Position numbers and translations under genes: made by a program. A DNA stretch of 64,000 bases from an uncultured Lachnospiraceae bacterium (GTDB lineage: Bacteria > Bacillota > Clostridia > Lachnospirales > Lachnospiraceae): positions 1-64,000 of the forward strand of contig CANQPM010000011.1 in NCBI GenBank assembly GCA_947625775.1, read 5' to 3'. Shown one piece after another: positions 53,086 through 61,005 of this stretch. Every line of letters begins with the position of its first letter. Position 1 is the stretch's first letter. The notes beneath the pieces are model-generated. The model saw only the letters and a program-made list of their open reading frames with translations, was not told the origin of the DNA and did no database searches.

Positions 53086-53382
53086 ATGGAAAATAATATT
53101 GCAAAACGCTTGATTCAATTACGGGAAAAATACAATTATTCCCAGACCTTCGTCGCCAAGCGAATCGGAGTTACGCCGTCGCTTATCAGCGCATATGAAA
53201 AAATGGAAAGAAAGCCGAGTTTGGAAAAGCTTGTGGCGCTTGCGGATATATACCATGTATCCACCGACTATCTGCTTGGCAGGACTTATAAGGATGACAG
53301 TTCAAAGATAATTAATGTTGAACATTTGACCGATAATCAGATAAGAATATTGCGTGATTTGATTGAAACTATGAATAAATAA
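53086..53382 (+). CDS. XRE-family helix-turn-helix regulator
   Basis: The 98-residue protein is a Cro/CI-type DNA-binding domain: RLIQLREKYNYSQTFVAKRI, GVTPSLISAYEKMERKPSLE and ALADIYHVSTDYLLGRT, followed by a 25-residue tail. It is divergent from the lipoprotein gene and may control it or itself. AAAGGA lies about 11 nt before the ATG; TATACT at about 53056 may be its -10 box. Confidence 0.88.
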   Translation: MENNIAKRLIQLREKYNYSQTFVAKRIGVTPSLISAYEKMERKPSLEKLVALADIYHVSTDYLLGRTYKDDSSKIINVEHLTDNQIRILRDLIETMNK

Positions 53383-53384
53383 AC

Positions 53385-53437
53385 AGCTGCCCAACATAGG
53401 TTTTACATTTTTTGCAAAAATCCTATGCTAAGCAGCT
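53385..53437. terminator. Hairpin after the XRE gene
   Basis: AGCTGC (53385-53390) and CATAGGTTTT pair with AAAATCCTATG and GCAGCT (53432-53437), with small internal mismatches. It lies right after the stop and probably ends the transcript, though no T-run follows the stem. Confidence 0.45.
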
Positions 53438-53515
53438 ATGTGTTTGCTATAATTGATGTGTCTGACCGCATAAAAACTTTTAGTTCTTTGAATACCCGAT
53501 TACAATCTCGCCAAA

Positions 53516-53935
53516 TTACAGATATTTCTTAAGCTCATTTATAAGCTCATCATACTCCGCGTCTGTCAAGGTCTTCTGCTTGGGATCCATTGCGAATGTG
53601 CCGCCCCATTCAAACTCGTCCTTGTATTTGGGCACGAGGTGGAAATGAAGATGATGACCTGTGTCGCCGTATGCGCCGTAATTGACCTTGTCAGGCGAAA
53701 ATGCCTTGTGGATTGCCTCGGCTACGTGGTTTACGTCTGCAAAGAAAGCGTTCCTCTGTTCATCTGTAAGCTCTGTGATCTCGCTTACGTGATATTTGCT
53801 CGCCACAATCACCCTGCCCTTATGGCTCTGCTCCTTGAAAAGATACACTTTAGTCGCGTCAAGCTCGCAAATCTTGATTCCAAACTTCGCCACCAATTCA
53901 CCCTCAACGCAATATGAACAATTATTGTCTATCAT
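53516..53935 (-). CDS. HIT-family nucleotide hydrolase/transferase
   Basis: The 139-residue protein has the histidine triad HLHFHLVPKY near residues 93-102, with YGAYGDTGHHLHFH upstream. An N-terminal Cys pair (CSYC) is typical of many HIT proteins, together with KVYLFKEQSHKGRVIVASKYH. Members hydrolyse adenosine 5'-phosphoramidate or dinucleoside polyphosphates. GGAGG precedes the ATG. Confidence 0.9.
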   Translation of the reverse strand: MIDNNCSYCVEGELVAKFGIKICELDATKVYLFKEQSHKGRVIVASKYHVSEITELTDEQRNAFFADVNHVAEAIHKAFSPDKVNYGAYGDTGHHLHFHLVPKYKDEFEWGGTFAMDPKQKTLTDAEYDELINELKKYL

Positions 53936-54049
53936 AATGAAATACCTCCGTTTCTACTGCAATATATTTATGGTTATTATCCTTATACATATATAATCAT
54001 AAAAACCTATTCAATAATATAAAATCTAATCACATATAAACTTTTACCG

Positions 54050-54355
54050 CTACGCATTTTTCAGCTTTTCAAAATGCCTCTCCAAAAGCGCCACTACCTC
54101 ATCTTTGTCCGACAGCTTATCAAGTATCACCACAGAACCAAAACAGTCGTCATACTGAAAAATAAGCTTATACGGATCGCCCTTTATCATAAACTGCGCA
54201 TCGCCCTCATACGGCTGGAACATTTCCTTTCCGTATTCGTCCGCTATGCTCTGCGCAAGCATCTTGACAGGATCAGAGCCATACTTATAATTTCCCGCCG
54301 TATCAAGCACTATCCAGCCGTCCTCTTCAGTAATCATATTTATCTTATATAACAC
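54050..54355 (-). CDS. Small protein of unknown function
   Basis: A 101-residue acidic protein starting at GTG 54355 behind GAGGG. It has alternating strands (YKINMITEEDGWIVLD, FMIKGDPYKLIFQYDD, SVVILDK) and an amphipathic C-terminal helix (DEVVALLERHFEKLKN). No motif is recognised. Codon use and the ribosome site support a real gene. Confidence 0.55.
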   Translation of the reverse strand: MLYKINMITEEDGWIVLDTAGNYKYGSDPVKMLAQSIADEYGKEMFQPYEGDAQFMIKGDPYKLIFQYDDCFGSVVILDKLSDKDEVVALLERHFEKLKNA

Positions 54356-54422
54356 TTAAAATCCCTCATTTCTGTCAAACTTATGTCAGTCCATCTCACT
54401 TTACTCGAATATCCAAAGCATA

Positions 54423-54453
54423 AAGGCATCACCCAACCACAAGTGATGCCCTT
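54423..54453 (-). terminator. Hairpin between the uronate operon and the small gene
   Basis: AAGGCATCAC (54423-54432) pairs with GTGATGCCCTT (54443-54453). The T tail on the minus strand is weak (TTTATGCTTT). Confidence 0.4.
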
Positions 54454-54502
54454 ATCTGTCGCCCCTTACGCCTTCTTTATCACTTAAAGCGTCAAGAGGC
54501 GG

Positions 54503-54644
54503 AAAGAACGCCCGCCCTTGGCGTTCTTTTAAAAACTTAGCAAGTCTTAGAGTGCGTCTTTTAAAAACTTAGCAAATCTTAGGGTGCGCCTTTCGCGCCC
54601 TTAGAGTTGCTTGGTTTTTTGATCTTAGAGTTGCTTAGTTTTTT
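54503..54644. repeat. Hairpin plus nested CTTAG-type repeats after kdgA
   Basis: AAAGAACGCC/GGCGTTCTTT (54503-54530) is a clean hairpin. Next come a left half unit (54531-54562, ACTTAGCAAGTCTTAG), a complete unit (54563-54620, core GCGCC/GGCGC-like with ACTTAGCAAATCTTAG and CTTAGAGTTGCTTGG arms), and a right half unit (54621-54644, TCTTAGAGTTGCTTAG, T6). The order left half, whole unit, right half looks like one copy inserted into the loop of another. On the minus strand it follows kdgA directly. Confidence 0.65.
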
Positions 54645-55605
54645 ATTTCTGAACAAGATGTATCGCAAATCCGCCGATTTCCTCATCTAAGTAAATCGCC
54701 GTAAGCTTGCCGTTCTTAACTACAGCCGAGTCCTCAATAAACTTAACGCCCTTTACAGACTCAAGGTAATTCTTAGCGCGCGCTACGCTGTTTGTGCCGA
54801 TAGCGATATGTCCGTTCTTGCCGCGGCCTATCTTCTTCATAGCCTCTACCTCGATGCCTGCGAATATTGAGCTGTTGCCAGGCTTCTTTGTAAATCCAAA
54901 GAGCTCGTCATATCTTGCGGCTACGCTGTCAGCTGCAGCCTCGTCCTCGCAGTTTACGCCAATATGCCTAAGCTCAAAGCCAAGCATTGTCCTTACAGCT
55001 TCCTCTGTGAGAGCCTGAATTTCATCATATTTTCCAGCAGCTACGAGATCCTTCTTAACCATCCAAGAACCGCCACAGGCGATAATCTTGTCAAATGCAA
55101 GATACTCGCAGATATTCTTTGCTGAAATGCCGCCTGTAGGCATAAACTTCATCTGTGTATAAGGCGCTGCCATAGACTTAATCATATTTAAGCCGCCAGC
55201 CGCCTCTGCGGGGAAGAACTTGACAACCTCAAGCCCAAGCTCGATAGCCTGCTCAACATCTGAAGGATTTGCCGTACCAGGAGTAACAGGAACGCCCTTA
55301 TCAATACAATACTTAACAATCTTGGGATTTAAGCCTGGGCTTACGATAAACTTCGCACCCGCGTTTACGGCACGGTCAACCTGCTCTGTAGTGAGCACTG
55401 TGCCTGCGCCTACAAGCATCTCAGGGAACTTGCTTGACATAATTTTAATAGATTCCTCTGCCGCCGCTGTCCTGAACGTAACCTCAGCGCAGGGAAGTCC
55501 GCCCTTTACAAGCGCCTGCGCCAAAGGTTCAGCGTCTTTAGCGTCATCTAATACAACAACAGGAACAATGCCTATTTTACTGATTTTCTCCAATACTTCA
55601 TTCAT
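54643..55605 (-). CDS. kdgA: KDPG/KHG aldolase with C-terminal VOC-like domain
   Basis: It splits 2-keto-3-deoxy-6-phosphogluconate into pyruvate and glyceraldehyde-3-phosphate. From ATG 55605 the protein has 320 residues. Residues 1-205 are a class I KDPG aldolase with Glu41 (AEVTFRTAAAEE), LVGAGTVLT, and the Schiff-base Lys129 in VVKFFPAEAAGG. An extra domain of about 110 residues (RHIGVNCEDEAAA, HIAIGTNSVARAKNYLES, GFAIHLVQK) looks like a glyoxalase/VOC half-barrel. Standard KDPG aldolases stop near 215, so this is a fusion. It is the last gene of the uronate operon. Confidence 0.9.
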   Translation of the reverse strand: MNEVLEKISKIGIVPVVVLDDAKDAEPLAQALVKGGLPCAEVTFRTAAAEESIKIMSSKFPEMLVGAGTVLTTEQVDRAVNAGAKFIVSPGLNPKIVKYCIDKGVPVTPGTANPSDVEQAIELGLEVVKFFPAEAAGGLNMIKSMAAPYTQMKFMPTGGISAKNICEYLAFDKIIACGGSWMVKKDLVAAGKYDEIQALTEEAVRTMLGFELRHIGVNCEDEAAADSVAARYDELFGFTKKPGNSSIFAGIEVEAMKKIGRGKNGHIAIGTNSVARAKNYLESVKGVKFIEDSAVVKNGKLTAIYLDEEIGGFAIHLVQK

Positions 55606-55681
55606 TTTAATCTTACCCCTTTCTAACATCAATTTATTTTTAAATGATTATGAAACGTACCCTCAATTGCACAAATTTCCA

Positions 55682-55702
55682 AGCCTGCAGCTTTTGCAGG
55701 CT
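55682..55702. terminator. Intercistronic hairpin kduD-kdgA
   Basis: AGCCTGCA (55682-55689) pairs with TGCAGGCT (55695-55702) over a 5-nt loop, without a T-run. It may tune downstream expression or stabilise the transcript. Confidence 0.5.
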
Positions 55703-55719
55703 CAGAAATTCTTTTGATC

Positions 55720-56520
55720 TTATTTAGGCTGTTTGCCGATGTAAGCAAGTATGCCTCCGTCTACATAGAGGATATGTCCGTTTACGCCGTTTGAAGCGTC
55801 TGACGCGAGGAATACTGCAGGTCCGCCAAGCTCGTCAGGCTGAAGCCATCTGCCTGCGGGTGTCCTGTTTACAATAAACTGATCAAACGGATGTCTGCTG
55901 CCGTCAGGCTGTTTCTCGCGAAGCGGCGCTGTCTGCGGTGTCTCGATGTAGCCTGGTCCAATGCCGTTGCACTGAATATTCTGGTCGCCGTACTCAGACG
56001 CTATATTCCTTGTGAGCATTTTAAGACCGCCCTTTGCAGCCGCATAAGCTGAAACTGTCTCGCGGCCAAGCTCTGACATCATAGAGCAGATGTTTATAAT
56101 CTTGCCGTGTCCTTTTTTAATCATTGAAGGGATAACTGCCTTTGAAACGATAAACGGAGCGTTGAGGTCAACGTCGATAACCTGTCTGAACTCTGCCGCT
56201 GTCATATCGCACATAGGTATTCTCTTGATAATGCCCGCATTGTTTACGAGGATATCAATAACACCTACCTCTTTTTCAATCTTTGCAACGAGCTCATTTA
56301 CAGCCTCCTCGTTTGTAACGTCGCATACATAGCCGTGAGCCGTGATGCCAGCTTCCTTATATGAAGCAAGTCCCTTGTCAACAAGCTCCTGCTTAATATC
56401 ATTAAATACGATTGTTGCCCCTGCCGCTGACATAGCCTTGGCAATGGCAAAACCTATGCCGTAAGATGCGCCTGTTACTAAAGCTACTTTGCCTTCAAGT
56501 GAAAATGGATTACTTGCCAT
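55720..56520 (-). CDS. kduD: SDR-family 2-deoxygluconate / gluconate dehydrogenase (KduD-like)
   Basis: The 266-residue short-chain dehydrogenase has ALVTGASYGIGFAIAKAM (NAD(P) loop), LVNNAGIIKRIPM, the catalytic Ser of NICSMMSELGRETVSAYAAAK (Tyr and Lys following), and GPGYIETPQT. In this operon the fitting job is reduction of 2,5-diketo-3-deoxygluconate (from pectin fragments) to KDG; gluconate 5-dehydrogenase is the alternative. AGGAGG precedes the ATG. Confidence 0.85.
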   Translation of the reverse strand: MASNPFSLEGKVALVTGASYGIGFAIAKAMSAAGATIVFNDIKQELVDKGLASYKEAGITAHGYVCDVTNEEAVNELVAKIEKEVGVIDILVNNAGIIKRIPMCDMTAAEFRQVIDVDLNAPFIVSKAVIPSMIKKGHGKIINICSMMSELGRETVSAYAAAKGGLKMLTRNIASEYGDQNIQCNGIGPGYIETPQTAPLREKQPDGSRHPFDQFIVNRTPAGRWLQPDELGGPAVFLASDASNGVNGHILYVDGGILAYIGKQPK

Positions 56521-56628
56521 AATTTTATTCCTCCTAAATTTTTTATTTTTACTTCTATAAAATTTTCACAATCTTAAATATATCGCAAAATTGCCGTTTT
56601 CTGCATTTTTGCTGCTGAAACTCAAGAC

Positions 56629-56658
56629 TTCTCAGCCTGTACACTTACAGGCTGAGAA
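56629..56658. terminator. Intercistronic hairpin kdgK-kduD
   Basis: TTCTCAGCCTGT (56629-56640) pairs perfectly with ACAGGCTGAGAA (56647-56658), 6-nt loop. The stem sequence is related to the hairpin at 55682-55702 (AGCCTG core). No T-run on the coding strand. Confidence 0.55.
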
Positions 56659-56673
56659 TATCTTTTCGGCTTT

Positions 56674-57708
56674 TTATCTCTGTACACGTCCTGATGCATC
56701 TCCGCCTGCCAGAGTCTCAACCTCTTTCCTTGATACGAGGTTAAAGTCTCCAGGGATAGTATGCTTCAATGCAGATGCAGCTACGCCAAACTCAAGCGCA
56801 TTCTTGAAATCCTTGCCGTCAAGGAGACCGCAGATTACGCCGCCTGCAAATGAGTCGCCGCCGCCGACACGGTCAACGATAGGATGAATGCTGTACTGCT
56901 TTGAGTGATAAAATTCCTTTGTATCTCTTGAATAAATGCATGCAGACCAGCCGTTATCTGATGCTGAATGGCTTACTCTCAATGAAGAAATGCAATATTC
57001 AAAGTTGTAGTCAGCTACCATCTGTTCAAAGATTGACTTGTAACCCGCAAGCTCCAGATCGCCGCTTGTAACGTCTGTGTTGCCTGGCTTGTAGCCAAGT
57101 ACGAGCTCTGCATCTTCCTCGTTTCCGATGCATACGTCAACATACTGCATAAGGTTCTTCATAACCTTCTGCGCCTTCTCTGAAGACCAGAGCTTCTTTC
57201 TGAAGTTCAAGTCTACTGAAACCTTAACGCCGTGCTTTTTAGCAGCCTTTAAAGCTTCCTCTGTGAGAACTGCAGCAGCGTCTGATACAGCGGGAGTAAT
57301 GCCCGTGAAATGGAACCAGTCAGCTCCCTCAAAAATCTTGTCAAAATCAAAGTCAGCAGCCGTAGCCGTAGAGATAGAAGAATGAGCCCTGTCGTAAACT
57401 ACCTTTGAAGGACGCATAGCAGAGCCAGACTCCAAATAATAAATGCCAAGTCTCTCGCCGCACTTAGCGATGTTTGTGGTGTCTACATTGTACTTTCTGA
57501 GAGCAGCAATAGCGCACTCGCCAAGCTCGTTATCAGGCACTGCCGTAACGAAGCTTGCGTTATGTCCGTAATTTGCAAGCGATACAGCCACGTTTGCCTC
57601 GCCGCCGCCATAGTTGATGTCAAACTCATCTGCCTGAATGAATTTCTCGTTGTTGGGTGTTGAGAGTCTCAGCATAATCTCGCCCATTGTAACTACTTTC
57701 TTTGCCAT
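56674..57708 (-). CDS. kdgK: 2-keto-3-deoxygluconate kinase
   Basis: It phosphorylates KDG to KDPG. The 344-residue PfkB-family kinase has TMGEIMLRLS at the start, FDINYGGGEANVAVSLANYG (substrate lid, Gly-Gly), the middle strand VKVSVDLNFRKKLW, CIGNEEDAELVLG, and the PfkB C-terminal signature DRVGGGDSFAGGVICGLL with the catalytic Asp near residue 287. GGAGG precedes the ATG. It sits between uxaA and kduD, in pathway order. Confidence 0.92.
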   Translation of the reverse strand: MAKKVVTMGEIMLRLSTPNNEKFIQADEFDINYGGGEANVAVSLANYGHNASFVTAVPDNELGECAIAALRKYNVDTTNIAKCGERLGIYYLESGSAMRPSKVVYDRAHSSISTATAADFDFDKIFEGADWFHFTGITPAVSDAAAVLTEEALKAAKKHGVKVSVDLNFRKKLWSSEKAQKVMKNLMQYVDVCIGNEEDAELVLGYKPGNTDVTSGDLELAGYKSIFEQMVADYNFEYCISSLRVSHSASDNGWSACIYSRDTKEFYHSKQYSIHPIVDRVGGGDSFAGGVICGLLDGKDFKNALEFGVAASALKHTIPGDFNLVSRKEVETLAGGDASGRVQR

Positions 57709-57798
57709 AATTAAAATTCCTCCATTTTATAATTTATTTTTATTATTTTTATCATTGATTGTTTTAAAATGACGCCGCTTTATATTTTTGCTTTCTTT

Positions 57799-59280
57799 TT
57801 ATAATGTAACGCCCTGCTTAAATATCGCCATGTCATGGAAGCCCGCAAGCTCGCTCTTGACCTCTTTGCCCGAAGCAATAGCAACCACCTCGTCAAAGAG
57901 CCTCTTGCCTGCCGCATCCAAATCCTCGCCCTCCGCGACTACGCCGGCATTGAAGTCAATCCAATTGTCCTTCTTGCCCGCAAGCCTTGAATTGCTCGAA
58001 ATCTTCATGGTAGGCACAGGACATGCAAACGGCGTGCCTCTGCCCGTGGTAAACAGCACGATATGCGCTCCGCTTGCCGCAAGCGCTGTTGCTGCTACAA
58101 GGTCATTGCCTGGCGCACTGAGAAGATTAAGCCCTGGCGTGCTTACAACCTCGCCGTAGGCAAGCACTCCCTTTACAATAGCGCTGCCTGACTTCTGCGT
58201 GCAGCCAAGTGACTTGTCCTCGAGAGTCGAGATGCCGCCCTTTTTATTGCCCGGTGAGGGATTTTCATATATTGTCTGGTTGTGACTCTTGAAATAATTC
58301 TTAAAATCGTTAATCAGGTCAACCGTCTTGTCAAACAGCTCCTTGTTTGCGCAGCGGTTCATAAGGATTGTCTCCGCACCGAACATCTCGGGAACTTCGG
58401 TCAGTATGGTTGTACCCTTTTTGCTAATAAGAATATCTGAAAAGCGCCCTACTGTAGGATTTGCCGTGATGCCTGAAAATCCGTCGCTGCCGCCGCACTT
58501 CATGCCGACGACAAGCTTTGATACACTTATCGGCTCTCTCTTGAACTGAGCGGCATATTCGGCAAGACCTTTTACAATCTCGACGCCCTCTGCTATCTCG
58601 TCGTCGCTTTCCTGTGCCACGAGGAATTTAATCCTATCAGAATTGATTTCCCCCATATAGCCCTTTAAAACATCAATGTTGCTGTTCTCGCAGCCAAGTC
58701 CCAGCACAAGCACTCCGCCTGCGTTCGGGTGGTTTATGAGATTGGCAAGTATCTGCCTTGTGTGCTCCTGATCGTCGCCCATCTGCGAGCAGCCGTAAGG
58801 GTGCGGGAATGCGCATACCGCCTCGATATTTTCCCTCACAAGCCCTTGTGAAAGCTCGGCGATTTTGCTTGCCACATTGTTTACGCAGCCAACTGTCGGT
58901 ACAATCCAAATCTCATTTCTTACGCCTACCTTGCCGTTGTCACGGTTGTAGCCCATAAAGGTCACGTCGTCGGTAAATTTCTCCTCCGCAAAGCTTGGCT
59001 CATATGTGTATTCAAGCAAATCCCCGAGACCTGTCTTGATATTGTGGGTATGAATCCATTCGCCCTTTTTTACGGCTGCTGTCGTGTTGCCGATTCTAAA
59101 GCCGTATTTTATGACGGGCGTACCCTCGGGCATATCACAAAGTGCGAATTTATGCCCCGCGGGGATTTCCATTGTGGTCGTAACGCTCTCGCCGTTTACA
59201 TTTACCGTAGTATTGGCGGGAATAACCTCCAGCGCTACAGCCACATTATCGTTTTCATTTATTTTAATTAAATTTGCCAT
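57799..59280 (-). CDS. uxaA: Altronate dehydratase
   Basis: It dehydrates altronate to KDG. The 493-residue protein has an N-terminal SAF domain (about 1-90, KINENDNVAVALEVIPANTT, GHKFALCDMPEGTPVIKYG) and the large D-galactarate dehydratase/altronate hydrolase domain (GYNRDNGKVGVRNEIWIVPT, FPHPYGCSQMGDDQ, GMKCGGSDGFSGITANP, FTTGRGTPFACPVPT). The Cys/His residues for the iron site are in place. GGGGG lies 5 nt before the ATG; uxaB ends 20 bp upstream. Confidence 0.94.
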   Translation of the reverse strand: MANLIKINENDNVAVALEVIPANTTVNVNGESVTTTMEIPAGHKFALCDMPEGTPVIKYGFRIGNTTAAVKKGEWIHTHNIKTGLGDLLEYTYEPSFAEEKFTDDVTFMGYNRDNGKVGVRNEIWIVPTVGCVNNVASKIAELSQGLVRENIEAVCAFPHPYGCSQMGDDQEHTRQILANLINHPNAGGVLVLGLGCENSNIDVLKGYMGEINSDRIKFLVAQESDDEIAEGVEIVKGLAEYAAQFKREPISVSKLVVGMKCGGSDGFSGITANPTVGRFSDILISKKGTTILTEVPEMFGAETILMNRCANKELFDKTVDLINDFKNYFKSHNQTIYENPSPGNKKGGISTLEDKSLGCTQKSGSAIVKGVLAYGEVVSTPGLNLLSAPGNDLVAATALAASGAHIVLFTTGRGTPFACPVPTMKISSNSRLAGKKDNWIDFNAGVVAEGEDLDAAGKRLFDEVVAIASGKEVKSELAGFHDMAIFKQGVTL

Positions 59281-59299
59281 TTAAACCCCCATATGACTT

Positions 59300-60763
59300 T
59301 TATTTAAAATTCTTCTCCAAAGCCTTTCTCATGCCGAGTGTCCTGATGTCTTCAAGATAAGAGGCTACCGCGTCGGCAAGTCCTGCAACCTTTGTCAGAT
59401 CCTGGCCGTGGAAATCCGCGTTGCTAAGGTACAGATCCGTAAACTCCTTTGAGGGCTTAGAGCTGTTTGCCGCAAAGAACTCAAGCACTGCCGCGTCGTC
59501 AAGGATATTGTACTCCTGTCCGTCCCTGTGTCCGATAAGCGCCTTCTCACGGATCTCGCTGCCTGTATAGAATGCCATGAGCGCCGCGATTGAGAAGGTA
59601 AGGTGCTTGGGAAGCTCGCCCTTTCTGTTAATGTACTCAAGCAATGAAGGAAGGCATCTTGCTCTCCACTTTGATACGGAGTTGAGTGAAATTGAAAGGA
59701 GCGCATGCTTTATATACGGATTCTTAAATCTGCCGTCTACTGCCTCTGCGAAGTTAATCAGGTCTTCCTTGGGAAGGTCGAGTGTCGGGATAACTTCATT
59801 ATAAATCGTGTCATGCATAAATTTGCCGATTATCTCGTCTTCCATAGACTCTCTTACATAATCGTTGCCAGCAAGATATGACGCAAGCACGAATGAGGTA
59901 TGGGCGCCGTTTAAAATGCGCACTTTCCTCTGCTTGTACGGTTTCTGATTGTCTGTGTATATTACGGGAAGTCCTGCGTCGGGAAGCGGAAGCTCCTTGC
60001 TTATATCCTTTGAGCTTTCGATTACCCACAGGCCAAACGGCTCGGCTGTAACCACGATATTGTCCTGATAGCCTAAGTCTTTCCAGATTTCCTCTGCCTC
60101 GTCTCTGGGATAGCCTGTAACAATGCGGTCTACCAATGTAGATGTGAATACGCATGCATCGTCAAGCCACTTGGTAAAGCCGTCCTCGAGGTTCCAGAGC
60201 TTTGCAAATTTTACGACGCACTCTTTCAGATGAATACCGTTGTCGTCAATGAGCTCTACGGGAAGAATGATAAGTCCCTTGTCTGTAGCTCCGTTGAAAT
60301 GCTTATATCTTGTGTAGAGCAGCTTGCAGAGCTTGCCGGGATATGTCTTGGGAGGGTTGCTCTCGAATTTATCGCTGTCGTCGTAAACGATTCCTGCCTC
60401 TGTCGTGTTTGAAACAATAAATCTCAGGGAGTCAAGCTTTGCGTAGCCGTCGTACTTCTCATACTCTTTATAAGCGTCAACCGCGTCTGCAACGCTTGTG
60501 ACTACTCTCTTGATTACTTTCGGCTCGCCGTCTACGATACCGCGCAGGCATACTGTGTACTGGCAGTCCTGATTGTGGAACATATCGAGATTTCCAAAAT
60601 CAATGGGTTTTACCAGAACTATGTCGCCGTCGAATTTACCTGTTTCATTTGCTATGTCGATGAAGTAATCGACAAAAGCACGTAGGAAGTTGCCTTCGCC
60701 AAACTGAAGCACCTTAATAGGTCTTGTCTTTTTTCCGGTCTTAGCCGCGTTCAATAATTCCAT
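59300..60763 (-). CDS. uxaB: Tagaturonate reductase (altronate oxidoreductase)
   Basis: It reduces tagaturonate to altronate with NADH. About 487 residues from ATG 60763 (AGGAG 8 nt upstream). The N-terminal Rossmann part begins VLQFGEGNFLRAFVDYFID, and the mannitol-dehydrogenase-type C-terminal half has KVRILNGAHTSFVLASYLAG (catalytic Lys/Asn/His block) and FKNPYIKHALLSISLNSVSKW. That block favours UxaB over fructuronate reductase UxuB. It heads uxaB-uxaA-kdgK-kduD-kdgA; uxaC is not in the window. Confidence 0.93.
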   Translation of the reverse strand: MELLNAAKTGKKTRPIKVLQFGEGNFLRAFVDYFIDIANETGKFDGDIVLVKPIDFGNLDMFHNQDCQYTVCLRGIVDGEPKVIKRVVTSVADAVDAYKEYEKYDGYAKLDSLRFIVSNTTEAGIVYDDSDKFESNPPKTYPGKLCKLLYTRYKHFNGATDKGLIILPVELIDDNGIHLKECVVKFAKLWNLEDGFTKWLDDACVFTSTLVDRIVTGYPRDEAEEIWKDLGYQDNIVVTAEPFGLWVIESSKDISKELPLPDAGLPVIYTDNQKPYKQRKVRILNGAHTSFVLASYLAGNDYVRESMEDEIIGKFMHDTIYNEVIPTLDLPKEDLINFAEAVDGRFKNPYIKHALLSISLNSVSKWRARCLPSLLEYINRKGELPKHLTFSIAALMAFYTGSEIREKALIGHRDGQEYNILDDAAVLEFFAANSSKPSKEFTDLYLSNADFHGQDLTKVAGLADAVASYLEDIRTLGMRKALEKNFK

Positions 60764-60827
60764 TTTCTTATCTCCTATCAATTTATTGTTTGTAGGCGCT
60801 GTGGTGACATCAATATATGGTATTTTC

Positions 60828-60876
60828 TGTAAGCACTTACATATTAAATTTTATATCGTTTTAGTTAGAAAGTCAA
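60828..60876 (-). promoter_or_regulatory. uxaB promoter with LacI-type operator
   Basis: On the minus strand TTGACT (60871-60876) and TAAAAT (60848-60853) are 17 bp apart. TGTAAG-TG-CTTACA (60828-60841) sits right at the start of transcription, the place for a repressor, and is a 14-bp palindrome of the LacI/GntR type. Confidence 0.65.
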
Positions 60877-60916
60877 CTACCTTTAATTTGCTTTAGTAAT
60901 TTCTTTAGAAATTTTT

Positions 60917-60930
60917 TGTAAACGGTTTCA
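60917..60930. promoter_or_regulatory. cre-like (CcpA) site upstream of the uxaB promoter
   Basis: TGTAAACGGTTTCA differs at one base from the cre consensus TGWAARCGYTWNCW. It lies about 40 bp upstream of the -35 box, so it could give activation or repression by a LacI/CcpA-type protein. Confidence 0.5.
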
Positions 60931-61005
60931 TTTATTTGTATTTGATTGCTACTCGGTCGCCCTGACAAAAATATACATCCCATTCAGACTCGCCTGCGTT
61001 TTCTG

